This document shows positions 50,030 through 63,802 of a DNA stretch of 64,000 nt, piece by piece. Location: contig CAUEEP010000133.1 of NCBI GenBank assembly GCA_958450365.1, forward strand, positions 62,001 to 126,000, given 5' to 3'. The position numbers were made by a program, and so were the translations under genes. This DNA is from Mesorhabditis belari. Taxonomy: Eukaryota; Nematoda; Chromadorea; Rhabditida; Rhabditidae. The notes beneath the pieces are model-generated. The model made no database searches, had not been told where the DNA came from, and saw only the letters and a program-made list of their open reading frames with translations. How positions within the stretch are numbered: position 1 is the stretch's first letter; each line of letters begins with the position of its first letter.

Positions 50030-51969
50030 ATGTCCTTCACATTCGCTCAACTTAAAATCTTCAAATCACTCAACTGTGCCACTTGTGACAAGCCTTGTGA
50101 GTTGAGGAATGGATTTAAATGCTAAATTCAGTTAAAAAGTTTAAAAAGATCAATTCAGTCACCCCAACCTCAACCGGTCCAAAAGCAGCTAGGATTCTCG
50201 ATTGTGGAATTGGTGTTTGTAATCAATGTTTCGAAGAAGAGGGATTCCCACCGAAGAGAAAAGACAAAAAGCATCGATGCACGCCGAGAAGTCATTGCTT
50301 TAATAATCCCAATCCATGCTATTTCATTTTTGGTGAGTCACTGGAAGAAAGCATTATTGGTATAGTTCCCGTACTAAAACTTGATTTTAAATCATTGAGG
50401 AAAGCGATTCCGCTAAAGCGATTCCGCTAAAGCGATTCCGCTAAAGCTATTCAGGTAAAGGTATTCAGCTAACGTTTTGTTTTACTTTTGAATCACCCTA
50501 TAGTCTAGTTATCATCAATAACTTTCAATTTCAGAGCTTTTCGCGACAAAATGTCTTACATTATCTCCGAATCAAAAAGGATATCTTCTAGCTGATGTAA
50601 GAAAATTGATAAAGACAATAATCTATTAACTTTCAGACTTTTCCAAAGATTGACTGTACCGTGTGTCAAGAAGAATGTAAGTTGCTAGAGAAAATCTTAA
50701 AAAGCTGAGAACATTTGAATAAGTTTAGTTCTTCCAGAGGATCTGAAACCAATCCAACTCTACTGCAATCACGCTGTCTGCTTCCGTTGCATTCAACATA
50801 TCCGAACTCCAACAGCTGATCGCAAATTTCCGCACAAGATCATTTGCCCAATTTGTCGAATTGATGCTTTTTATGATAATGATCATTCGAGTCCATATTA
50901 TGGCAAGTAAAAGAGAGAATTTAAGTAAAAGAGACAATTTCAATCATTCAAAAAGAACTAAATATCATTATGCTTTCAGATTTTTTTAAAGAGCTTCCAA
51001 TGATGAAAGAACAATTGGATTTTATGAGAAGAATCGGTCAACAATTATGTCAGGATTGTGGGAAAAGTGCGAGTCTTGATGATGTGTTTAATTGCGGGGA
51101 TTGTAATTTATTGGTGAGTTCAAAGGAAAACCAATAAGATAGATAAAGGTTGAAGCTAAACATTACAGCTAAAGGTTACAGCTAAACCTTACAGCTAAAG
51201 ATTACAGCTAAACCTTACAGCTAAACATTACAATCAAAACTTTCAGTGTTGTGGCTCGTGCGGAGTTCGGAATCACAAAAATCATGATTTACGAGATTTT
51301 ACTAAAGAAGAAGTGGATTTTTGATTAATTTCGAATCGTTTTCAAATTGAAAACATTCTTTTTAGATGACAAAACTCAAGAAAACAACTGATGAGACAAA
51401 GAAATTACTTCATGAAACCATTGAAGACTTTGGACAACATTTCACAGCAATCAACAATGAGATTTCAGCAAATATTATCAAAGTGAAAGAGGTTCGATTA
51501 GTTTTTTATTTAAATTATGGATTAAACTAGATAAGGAATAGGAAAAAAGAATAAGAAAAAAGAAAAAAGAAAAAATTGCAGTTTCTCGTTGAAAGACTTG
51601 ACTCAATTCGACAACTCTCTCAACTCCAACGGGCCACTCAAGAATTGCAAGAGATCAGGTTGATAAAGAGAAAAGCTATCATTTAGATATAAAATTTGAT
51701 TAGTTAATTACTTTTAGAGATCTTCAAAATTCTCTTGACGAAGTTCTTCAGAGCTTTGACACACAAAACGAGGAAACGAGTATCAAATTGAAGGTATGAG
51801 AAGTGGTTTGAAGGGTTTGATCAGATATAAAAATAAACTATAGACAGAGCTATAGATCTAATATAGAGTTTAAGCTATTTAAGTTCAAAGCCTATTCTTT
51901 CAGAAAATCGTGAAACTTGTTGAGAAGAAGCAAACTGAACAGAAGGCTTCAATCAATACAGCGAGCTGA
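50030..51969 (+). CDS. RING/B-box/coiled-coil (TRIM-like) protein, copy 2
   Basis: Start MSFTFAQLKIFKSLNCATC two bases behind a TTTTCAG acceptor. Zinc-binding N-terminus (CGIGVCNQCFEEEGF..HRCTP), LFATKCLTLSPNQKGYLLAD, RING-like CTVCQEEFLPEDLKPIQLYC and NHAVCFRCI..CPICRI, then B-box-like CQDCGKSASLDDVFNCGDCN plus CCGSCGVRNHKNHDLRDF. A coiled coil follows from KLKKTTDETKKLLHETIEDF to KIVKLVEKKQTEQ, ending NTAS, TGA at 51969. The order is that of TRIM proteins without a C-terminal SPRY or NHL domain. It is a tandem paralogue of the gene before it; the E3-ligase role is inferred. Confidence 0.78.
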
Positions 51970-52136
51970 TGTTGGAAAACATTTCAAAGATCTTTTCTTA
52001 AGTCATTACTCTTCTAAATAATCTTCTGATCTCTTTATTGAAAGAATAAAAAGAAACAAATTACATTCCTAGTTTTAAAACGAAACAAAAACAAATACAA
52101 TAAATAAACGAAACATTAAGTGTTATATTTGACCAG

Positions 52137-52220
52137 TTGGGACGCAAGGACTCGAACCTGAGCAAGAAAAGCATGGCTTGCTTTATAATCAAGCATCTTA
52201 CCTACTACGCCACCTCGTCA
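52137..52220 (-). tRNA. tRNA-Ile(UAU)-like, degenerate
   Basis: Minus strand has A box TGGCGTAGTAGGTAAGATGC, anticodon hairpin GCTTG-ATTATAA-(A)GCAAGC with UAU in the loop, and B box AGGTTCGAGTCC. Acceptor ends (GACGAGG and GCGTCCC) do not pair, and the piece between anticodon stem and T arm is long, so it may contain an intron or be a pseudogene. Confidence 0.45.
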
Positions 52221-52592
52221 AGGGCTCCGGACGCGAGAAAAGCCTTTTAAGCAAGCTCTTAAAAACTTCTCATTAAAATAGGCAGCTATTTTTTGAGCTT
52301 CTATCAAGCAATTCTTTCCAAAAACAGCAATGTATAACGTTTCTGTAATCTGAATCTGAAAATAGACATATCAGAGTATAAACCGTTTACATTTGTTCGC
52401 AATAGCTCGAACTGAATAGCTCGAATTCGAATTTCAGCTCTCAAACTGTGTAACAAGTACATTATCGTGCCTTTCCAAATCCTGACAACTGCCTTTCCAA
52501 AACAGCAATGCTTATTGATTTCAAGCTTCGTTTATCTGGACATAGACTCAAATATACAAGAATTAAAGACGCCAAATCGTATTTTTTTTCTT

Positions 52593-55578
<2,986 letters not shown>

Positions 55579-55939
55579 CCCTGAAAGCAAATTTGAGTTT
55601 AAAAAAGCCAAAATTTCCAAATTTCAAATTTTGTTGTTTTCAGCGTATGTGATTTTTAAAACTTTTCAAATTTGAACGATATTTAAAGGGAAAATTTGTT
55701 TCCTGTTTATTCTTTAACCTGTTTGACTTTAGTTTTTCAATCTCGATCGAGTGGAACATCCTGAAAAAGACGAGCAAATATAAGGAAATTGATATCAAGT
55801 GGAACACAAGAAAAAATATCTTGGAAAAGTGAAAAATAAGAGATTTGATAGATTTTCGATCTCTGAAATAATGGCAGCAACTTTTCCACAAAATAAAGAT
55901 GCTTTGATGTGTGGAAGGGCGTCAAGGATATTCATTTGG

Positions 55940-56551
55940 TACAGTGCGTTTCACATCAAGACGTTCACCAAAGAAAATCGCAATGTCTTAAGTTAACAGC
56001 ATGTTACTGTTCGAATTTTTATTGAAATTCTTTCTTTTATTGAAAAGATCGCATCAAAAAACCCTAGATTCAACAAATTGCTTAACATTTTTGCACATTT
56101 AGACCAAAAAAACATAACGTAGCGAGCCGAAAACATAACGTAGTATCAAAAACGAGGTTTTGCAAGAACTTTGGATCCAAATTGTTCCAAGCGAGCCGAA
56201 TAATAAGTTTCAGATCAGCAACAGATGAAAAGTGCCATTTTTTTGTAAACTTCCAGAGCCAAGATGCCCCAGAGGTTCTCAATGGGGTTGAGATCGACTT
56301 GGCCAATCCATCCAAACCTTCTTTGTGCCATATCCGGGATTCTTCAAACAATTGTTCTCTTGATTTGCTCGGCGATCGATTTGACCTTTTTCGTAGTTAG
56401 AAAGCTTGTTTCTAGGGGAATCTAGGATTTTTGATGCGCTTTTTTCAATAAAAAGGATTTCAAACATGCTAATTTAAGATATTGCGCGATATTTAAGATA
56501 TTTAAGATATTCGGATTTTTGGGTGAACTTATTAATGTGAAGCGCACTGTA
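55940..56551 (-). mobile_element. Tc1/Tc3-type element, internally deleted
   Basis: 612 bp with ends TACAGTGCG(T/C)TTCACAT and the inverted counterpart at 56530-56551, TA at each side. Minus-strand frames carry pieces of a Tc transposase: N-terminal LSNYEKGQIDRRANQENN, then after a deletion the catalytic-domain block VDLNPIENLWGILALEVYKK and SVADLKLIIRLAWNNLDPKF in different frames. It is a dead deletion derivative. Confidence 0.82.
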
Positions 56552-56611
56552 TATTTGATATCTTGAGAGTTTCAGCTTTAACTAGCTGTTTTCAAAACAG
56601 CAAAAACTCGA

Positions 56612-56628
56612 CGCTCCTGGGTGGACTC

Positions 56629-56668
<40 letters not shown>

Positions 56669-56684
56669 ATTGCGCCACAGAAGC
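56612..56684 (-). tRNA. tRNA-Asn (anticodon GUU), copy 1
   Basis: 73 nt; acceptor GCTTCTG/CAGGAGC with discriminator G, D arm TGGCGCAATGGTTAGCGC, anticodon hairpin TTCGG-CTGTTAA-CCGAA, T arm GGTGGTTCGAGTCCACC. Confidence 0.95.
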
Positions 56685-57004
56685 ATGACTGGAGGGATGG
56701 TGAGGGGTCATTTTAAAGCTCGCTATTCAGGAAATTATAAGGGATAGGTCTTTTGTTTAATTACCCAAGTTTAACCCTTAACTTTTGTTAGTCATTTTTT
56801 TCTGCTTCTTTTAAATTATTTTGAATTTTTAAATTAATGACTGATGAATATAAAAGAGTTTAATGTAAAGTTAATCAACTGTCTACCGTCTACAGAAAAT
56901 TTCCATTTTTAATGATGTTTTCTTGATGTAATCAGAGATCTATAGGGAAATAATGGGCAGGAAACTAATTGAAAAAATTACAACTTTTGTAACTTTTTTG
57001 GAAA

Positions 57005-57193
57005 TTGAAAAAGGTTGTTGCAATTATTTTTGTTTTCTGTGTAATTGGTGACTGGGCTAAAGCTAAAAGTGAAATGATTGAAAAAATGAAGATTGCATCA
57101 AACATCCTTATTTTTTTTCTCTTTCTAACATTCTTATTTTGCTCAGGATATATAATATGCTTTATTCAGTTGAATAGCGACAAAACAAAATGA
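57005..57193 (+). CDS. Possible small membrane peptide, weak
   Basis: A 62-codon frame with a hydrophobic N-terminus (VVAIIFVFCVIGDWAKA) and a second hydrophobic run (ILIFFLFLTFLFCSGYIICF). No start context, splice acceptor or homology was seen; it may be chance in AT-rich DNA. Confidence 0.2.
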   Translation: MKKVVAIIFVFCVIGDWAKAKSEMIEKMKIASNILIFFLFLTFLFCSGYIICFIQLNSDKTK

Positions 57194-57597
57194 CAATAAT
57201 TACCCAGATATTTCTGTCATTGGATAAACAGTCAAATTTTGTTATTCAAGAAGTTTTTTCCTGGTTAATTGTATCTTTTTGAATCTCAGAATCAATTTCA
57301 GAACTGTCGATGTAAAAGAGTTCAATCCGGTTGAGTTTAAGTTAAAAAATAGGAGATTCGATTTGGCTGACTGGCTGAGTTTCTCTTATTCTTAGGCTAA
57401 TTGATAGTAAGCTGAAAACCTGGTTGACTGAATCTGTCTACTGTTAATTAAACAACCTAAAGATGAAGTAATATCTGCCATTTTAAGCTAAAGATACTCA
57501 ATCTTAACTATATTTTACAGTAGTGAGTGAGCAAATGGTTCTGAAAAGCTAAGAACGAACTTTTCGATGCACCAGATTGAAAAAAGCAAAAGCTCGA

Positions 57598-57614
57598 CGC
57601 TCCTGGGTGGACTC

Positions 57615-57654
<40 letters not shown>

Positions 57655-57670
57655 ATTGCGCCACAGAAGC
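57598..57670 (-). tRNA. tRNA-Asn (anticodon GUU), copy 2
   Basis: Identical to 56612-56684. The homology extends into both flanks, including GGAGGGATGGTGAGGGGTCA TTTTAAAGCTCGCTATTCAG upstream of the gene, so the two copies arose by a duplication of about 140 bp. Confidence 0.95.
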
Positions 57671-57900
57671 ATATCTGGAGGGATGGTGAGGGGTCATTTT
57701 AAAGCTCGCTATTCAGGAAAAAGGGATATTTCTTTGGTTTAATCACCCAATTTTAGCCTTCACTCTTGTTAAAAGTATATTTATTCAACACGAATAATGA
57801 ATTATAACATAAAGGAGGAAATTTTTACCCCTAATTACTCCTATTACCCAAATGTTGTTAAGAAAAGACCCATAATAATGGGAAAAAGAAGCAATCTTTC

Positions 57901-57971
57901 TAGCCGCCGGGATCGAGCCCTTAACCTACCAACTAGGAGACAAGACTCCTATCCGGTCGGCTACGACGGCT
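57901..57971 (-). tRNA. tRNA-like sequence with good acceptor stem, anticodon unclear
   Basis: Acceptor AGCCGTC/GGCGGCT pairs over seven positions; A box TAGCCGACCGG and B box GGCTCGATCCC are present. The anticodon stem TAGGA/TCCTA closes an eight-base loop GTCTTGTC, and the T stem is poor. Possible amino-acid identity was not decided; it may be a pseudogene. Confidence 0.45.
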
Positions 57972-58643
57972 GTTAGTTATTTTTTTTCTGTTTCTTTAAA
58001 TTTTCTTCATCAATGACTATAGTCATTGATGCAGAAAAGAAAGAAAAAACTTTAAATTCTTTAGAAAGATAAATCTTTAGAGATTTCAATGTTTTCGGGG
58101 CACCAGATCCGATTTAACCAAACACCAACTCTCATTAACGATCTGTTAACCAAGTTTATTATCACTTTCTTTTATTTAATTCATCATCTTTCATCTTGAA
58201 CCTTTCACGCTGAGTAATTCCATAATTCTAAGTTTGTCCATTTTGAATCTAATTATGAAAAGACGGACGAGTCAATAATTACATGTTGGCGATAAAAAAA
58301 ATGAAAAATACACAAACTTCAGTCAAAAAACCTAGAATTTTCTTGGAAATCATAATTTCAGTTGATTGGAAAAGAGATTTGGCTATTTTTATTTGTTGAT
58401 TGGTTAGCTAAAGTTCCTGGTAATGTTTGGAGACTCGTTTTAGATGGATAATTAGTTTTTTTACTTTGAAATCACTTCAAGAAATAGATTTTTACGTTTA
58501 TTGCATTGTTTTTGCTATTTGCTTTTCAAAATTTTCGATAGATCAGCCGAAAAACGAAAAAAAGCGGCTGAGAAAAAGCCCGTATAGACGGACAGAAACT
58601 GCTCTTTTATATATAAATAGATTTCTGATTTATTTAGTGTTCG
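57972..58643. other. Upstream region of the receptor gene, nothing recognised
   Basis: AT-rich, with a local inverted repeat around 58010-58030 (CATCAATGACTATAGTCATTG ATG). No exon seen. Confidence 0.45.
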
Positions 58644-59954
58644 ATGAATGATAGTGATCCCCAAAATGACTCTTCTCTGTTCACTTCACTCCAACAATCT
58701 CCGCTTCTCATCGATCCATTCGAGATCACTTCTTCTTTTATTTTTCTCATTCTTGGATCAATCACATGCTATATTTACGTCAAAATCCTTCTCCATCATC
58801 TAAGGAAAGGCTTCAAATCGCACTATCAAAAGATTTTTCTGATTTTCTCGGCTAATGTGGGTTTATCGTAGAGAAAAAAAGTTACCTGAAAGCTCTAAAA
58901 AAGCAAAAATTCTTCTAGGACCTTGTCGTTTGGGCTGTTCAATATTTGGAGCTTCGTTTACCCACTTGGGGTGTTAATGAATGGCTTTATAGCGGGATTC
59001 AAGTATGGGAAATCTGAAACTTTCATCTTATCATACCAAGATATCACTTTAGACTGGTTTTGTTCCTTATTTGATCTACTATTTGGCAGTTTTCACCTTT
59101 CTGACTCAATATCTGGGTACTCTTCTAGTGGCTGTGAATCGAGCCTCAGCACTTTATCAACCAACAGCCTATGAAAAGGTAAGGGAAACTAGTCAAATTC
59201 ATGCTTTTATGCCAAAAAATTTCATGCTATCTTTCACCTTTTCGAAAAAATTAAAGTATACATATGTGTAATTATTTTCTAGAAGTTGTGCTCCAGTTCT
59301 TCTCGTTTACTTGTTGTGTGCCATGTTTAAGTGTTTGATAGATTTATGAGCTTGATAGCTTTTAACAGCTTGTAGAACATTTTTTAACCTTTCTCTTTCG
59401 GTTTATTTTTATAACCTATCTAATGCTTAAACAGGTAAACGAAAAAAGTGGAGCGCAACTTTTAGAAAACGGTATGAAGCATGAATTTTACTAGTTGCCA
59501 TGACTAAGTACTTTACCCTGAAATGCAAACTGACACACTCATCTTATCATACTATATGATATGCTGTATGATTCAAACAAGCAAATCAATACAAGAAGCA
59601 CTTTAGATCTGGTTGCGTATCACTTGGCCTCTCCTTTTCTCGATCATTTTATTCGCCGGAATCTCTTCATGTCTTATATTCTTTGTAGTCGATTTTTACT
59701 TTTACCGCGTCATTTGGGGTTATTATCTACCAATTGATGACTTTCGTCCGGAATTCGTAAGCGATTTTGGTCTATCAAACATTGTTGTAATGGAGTTGCT
59801 TGCGAAATAACAGTTAGCGTTTATCTAGAATAATAAAAACGAAAAAACAATCACAATTCGTATACAAAAATGTAGAAGCAAATGGGAGGGAGCGAAAGAA
59901 ATAAAATCAAATGAATAAAATGCTACAGACTACGGGAAGTTCTTAGTGACAACC

Positions 59955-59997
<43 letters not shown>

Positions 59998-60601
59998 CCT
60001 GCAAGGTGCACTTTAGAAAACGACAATTTTGTGGGAAGTATAGCTATGTTCCGAATAAAAATTAGTTTTATTATTCCAGAAATGGTTGGCCGATCTATAC
60101 TATTGGTTTGCAAATTTCTCTTTATTATTGAGCTTCTTTTTTAATCTGTATGTTTGTTGGATGTTGATAAGGTTCGCGAGAGAAAAAGTGAAATCGATTG
60201 CGCCGAGAGAGTATCGATTTCATTTGACAACAATTGTACAATTCTTGGTGATGACGATGAGATCGGTGGAAATTGTAAGTTGAAGAGAGTAGAAAGAGAG
60301 TGCTTTGTGCAGAAGATATCTAACAAATTGTTTTCATGTGTTGAGTATCGATCTAGGTGATCTGTCATACTTATACCCCAGATGAGGCGTGGTTCTTTTA
60401 CGAATTCGCTCCCGTTTTCACGGATCTCGGAAACTTTGTGCCGATTTGGTGAGATTAGATGAGCAATTGTTAATAAATAAATGCTAATAAAATTTCAGGT
60501 TTCTCGTTTTTCTTTCTGCTGAAACGAGACGAATCATTCGACGCGAGAAATTCAAAAACAGCAAAACGATTCAAGTTTCGATTGTTTCAGTCTCAGGATA
60601 A
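58644..60601 (+). CDS. Seven-transmembrane chemoreceptor, Srg-type
   Basis: Start MNDSDPQNDSSLFTSLQQSP, nine bases behind a TTATTTAG acceptor. Six exons give seven hydrophobic helices: ITSSFIFLILGSITCYIYVK; DLVVWAVQYLELRLPTWGVN; YLIYYLAVFTFLTQYLGTLL followed by VAVNRASALYQP (the Srg-family NR-x-x-A pattern after helix 3); ITWPLLFSIILFAGISSCLI; WFANFSLLLSFFFNLYVCWM; HLTTIVQFLVMTMRSVEIV; and PVFTDLGNFVPIWFLVFLS, then a basic tail ETRRIIRREKFKNSKTIQ, TAA at 60601. Such receptors act in nematode chemosensory cilia. The (GACA)n microsatellite and a 430 nt intron lie inside. No disrupted exon was seen, so it may be functional. Confidence 0.82.
59953..59996. repeat. (GACA)n microsatellite
   Basis: About eleven tetranucleotide copies in an intron of the Srg-type receptor. 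Confidence 0.95.
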
Positions 60602-60690
60602 GCACAAATTTCAATGTTTCTTATGTGCCGATCATCAGAAAATAAATAAATTGATGGAAAAATAAATTTGTAAAGGAGATTACGGAAATC

Positions 60691-60836
60691 TAAGCTAAGG
60701 AGAGCTAAGCTAAGGAGAGCTAAGCTAAGGAGAGCTAAGCTAAGGAGAGCTAAGCTAAGGAGAGCTAAGCTAAGGAGAGCTAAGCTAAGGAGAGCTAAGC
60801 TAAGGAGAGCTAAGCTAAGGAGAGCTAAGCTAAGGA
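60691..60836. repeat. 15-bp minisatellite (TAAGCTAAGGAGAGC)
   Basis: Nearly ten perfect tandem copies, directly abutting a MITE remnant. The array motif resembles the MITE's own CTTTAGCTAAGG segment, so it may have expanded from it. Confidence 0.95.
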
Positions 60837-60840
60837 AATC

Positions 60841-60988
60841 TATTGAAACGAAGATAGATTTCCTCAGCTAAATTGTCTAAATCGCATCATCGAACCACCC
60901 TTTTTGACTACCCGACTTCACGCTTTCAAAAAAAAACATCCAGACATAAGCTTTTAATTAAATTAAACCCGTTTTAATGTTATTTTGC
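60841..60988 (+). mobile_element. Remnant of the mariner-type MITE, copy 4
   Basis: About 150 bp, diverged but aligned to the inner part of copies 1-3 (TATTGAAACGAAGATAG, TTTTTGACTACCCGACTTCA, AACCCGTTTTAATGTTATTT). Both ends are missing. Confidence 0.85.
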
Positions 60989-60991
60989 GCG

Positions 60992-61083
60992 TGAGAGAAG
61001 AGAGAGTGCACGAAATGGCGGTGTACTGAAGGCTTACAAAGCTTGCAAAGCTTGCAGCGCCATTTCGTGCACTCTCTCATAAT
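60992..61083. repeat. Hairpin (GAGAGTGCACGAAATGGCG)
   Basis: Arms GAGAGTGCACGAAATGGCG and CGCCATTTCGTGCACTCTC are exact complements around a 35 bp loop. It may be a small foldback element. Confidence 0.85.
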
Positions 61084-61355
61084 CTCAAACTTTTCGACAT
61101 TAGGTTCTAAAATTTGAAATCGATAATCGTTAGAATAAAATGCGTTTTTAATAAAATGTGAAAGTATTTTAGCAAAACTTTCTTTTCTTCTAGGCGTTAA
61201 TTGCAGAAGAAAATTGATGAATTGAAAGATTCTCTAAATCTCACCGTTAACCGCTTTACAATTTGCCAAAGATGTTCCCTGAAACTTATGGATATTATTT
61301 CATCGGTAAATTTTAAACCCTCAAATCTCAAAAACATTTCAAACGCTTTTCCTTG

Positions 61356-61424
61356 TTTGAAAATAAACTAAATAAGCGTTTTATTCTGGGATCAGAATAA
61401 AACGCTTATTTAGTTTATTTCCAA
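61356..61424. repeat. Perfect hairpin (ATAAACTAAATAAGCGTTTT)
   Basis: About 29 bp arms, AAATAAACTAAATAAGCGTT TTATTCTG and the exact complement, separated by four bases. It could be a short foldback element or a terminator-like cruciform. Confidence 0.9.
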
Positions 61425-61995
61425 ACGTCTGGGGTCATCAAAAACTCGGAGAATTCTTCGGTTTTGATAACAAAAAGTTTAGGTAAAAATAAAATGTTAG
61501 CCAAAAACGAGAGATTTCGTGTGACATTTGGACAAGAAGTGGCGTTGCTGTGGCATTTCTGAAATCAAATCTGAAAACATTTCCTTTTGAGATCTATTTT
61601 TTGAACAAAATGCTACTAATGGCTACTACGTAGATTTTTGATCACATTTTGAAATAGATTAACCCGAATAAATGGGGTAGAGTAAAAAGGGATTTCAAAA
61701 CTGGAATGAAGGAAGCAGGAGTTTCGAGTGATCTGAAATGATCTGAAACTCCGTTTGTTCCTAAAAAAAATCCGAAAAACATATGATTACAAAGACCGAG
61801 AAGAGTCCTTAAGGATCCGGTGGTGAGAAAAAAGAAGCGTGTAAGAGTTTTTTTCATTTATTTCGTGAGACAACGCTTTTCACTTTGAAACTTTTCATTT
61901 TCTACTTTATAAATCATAATGCCGTTATTTTTAGGTTTCTCTGACTCCGACATTCATTTTGTGAATTTCATTATTAAGGTAATACGAATAAAACA
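61425..61995. other. Intergenic, nothing recognised
   Basis: AT-rich; no exon or RNA gene seen. Confidence 0.4.
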
Positions 61996-62092
61996 AGTGC
62001 CCACATATCTTTCCAAAAATAAAAGGATTACAAGTCTCAGCCAATAAGTGTTGATACTATTAGAAAGCTCTGAATCTCCTCTACAAAATAGT
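61996..62092. repeat. Dispersed direct repeat, copy 1
   Basis: Shares about 95 bp with 62877-62975 (TATCTTTCCAAAAATAAAA, CTCAGCCAATAAGTGTT, CTCCTCTACAAAATAGT). Possibly the end of a transposon flanking the GC-richer stretch between the copies. Confidence 0.85.
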
Positions 62093-62219
62093 TCAAAAAG
62101 ATTTTGAATTCGATTGATTATTGGGGATTTGGGTGACTTTTAAGTTCAAAGGTTTAAAATGACCATTTCCTGGAAAATATGTTTCTGGTAATAGCCTCGC
62201 CATTCGTTGCATGAGTTTT

Positions 62220-62565
62220 TGCTGCCCCTACGGACCGAAATCCTTGGGATGAATCCAAAAATTCACAGCGGCTCCCTTCAGCACCCTTTTACGGGCACTT
62301 GGGATCCCATCTCGACCGACAGAGAACCTGCCATAATGGTCAAGATGGGCCGGAACTGGGTTTGCCAATTCTACAGCCGAGGTTAGTTTTGGGAAGCGGT
62401 GACCACATGGGGCAGACAACGGATTGGTTACCGGATGACCCAAAATGGACGCTTCCGGTTAGCAAAGTGAAAAGGGAACGATATCTGGAAGCGAAGTATG
62501 CCAGATCGAGCGCGATTGTGCTCGCGCACAGCGAACACAAAGCTATCTTCTTTTTTGCCTTTTAA
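62220..62565. other. GC-rich island 2, origin unknown
   Basis: About 340 bp of raised GC between two direct repeats. An 88-codon frame (+, 62299-62565; includes LPDDPKWTLPVSKVKRERYL and EAKYARSSAIVLAHSEHK) and antisense frames are open, but no domain was recognised. Confidence 0.45.
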
Positions 62566-62876
62566 ATTTCAAAAACTTCAAATTTTTGAACAGAAAAATT
62601 GCACCCGGGGTTTTCGGGGTTGGGGAATCGATTGACAGTCTTAGTTTTTATGCTTTTCTTATACAAAATCAATCTAAAATCAGTGATTGCAATACATTTC
62701 CCATTGAAGAACGATTCTAATCTCTCAAGTGATATCTCATCTCTTCTTTGTAGCTTATGTTTTTCAATTTAAACATCTTGAAAACCTTTAAACAGCAGCT
62801 ATTTCAAGAGCTCTTTTCGTGAATCGAGTAAATCTTACACCTTATATCGAAATGAAAGTGATGGGAATGAAAACAG

Positions 62877-62975
62877 CGCTCACTTATCTTTCCAAAAATA
62901 AAAACATTGTAAGCCTCAGCCAATAAGTGTTATATACTATTAGAAAGCCCTAAATCTCCTCTACAAAATAGTAAA
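62877..62975. repeat. Dispersed direct repeat, copy 2
   Basis: Counterpart of 61996-62092, same orientation, about 880 bp away. Confidence 0.85.
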
Positions 62976-63317
62976 CTCTAATACAAGCACCGTACAGCCG
63001 CGTAGTCTATCTTCATTTTAGTAATCTAAATTAATAGTGACCAAAAATCCATCACATTTTTAATGACGAACAATTTTTGATCTTTTTTTAGGAATTAATC
63101 GTTTTTCGCAGACATCGCGTTTTCCGAAATCAGGCTGATTTTTCAGACTGATTTTTCGAAGTGAATTCAAACTTTGATACCATTTTTATCACCAACTTTG
63201 TGAGCATTTGGCCACTAATCGCATTCCAGGAAGCCGATCAAGAAAATAATCAAGAGAAGTAAAACTAAGCGGAAATTCACCGTAAACTTGCCTTTTTCAC
63301 TCATTTACTATTCTCGA

Positions 63318-63802
63318 ATGCATTCAGCTAACATTTTTTGGATTTTATTGTTAGCTTTTCGATTTGAGTTAATCAGGGCAAAGTGCAACGGTGAAGGTGT
63401 TAGCTTTAACGAGAATGATCCAGCTTTACAATACTCGGGAACTCAACTGAGTGCTGCTAAACAACAAAGTACGGGGTTTTATGGTTTACTTGACAACATA
63501 TCATCTAAAATGTTATCGTAAATCGAAATAGTCACTCACAAGTCTCACTATTTTATTATTTTATGTGACTATGCAACATTTTGGTTGATCACTGATTGTT
63601 TCTAAGCTTCAGCAGATCTTTTTCTCTTTATTCTCGATACTAATAACTAATAACTAACAACGGTTTACTTTACGATTATATTTGAACATAACAAAATCAT
63701 CGTTTTTCAGCCATTTGCAGTGTTGTTGCTTGCGATGAGTGCTCGATCACACTCGATTTCTCTTATCTTTGTTCAGATGAAAAAGTAATTTTAAAAGCAT
63801 AG
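63318..63802 (+). CDS. Small secreted Cys-containing protein, unknown
   Basis: Two exons. Exon 1 encodes MHSANIFWILLLAFRFELIR, a signal peptide, then KCNGEGVSFNENDPALQYSG, and ends KMLS at a GTAAATCG donor (about 63518). A TTTGCAG acceptor (about 63720) joins VVACDECSITLDFSYLCSDE KVILKA, TAG at 63802. The splice keeps the frame and adds three or four Cys, giving a mature secreted peptide of about 75 residues. An in-frame ATG lies ten codons upstream (63288), but the downstream one gives the better signal peptide. No family recognised. Confidence 0.55.
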
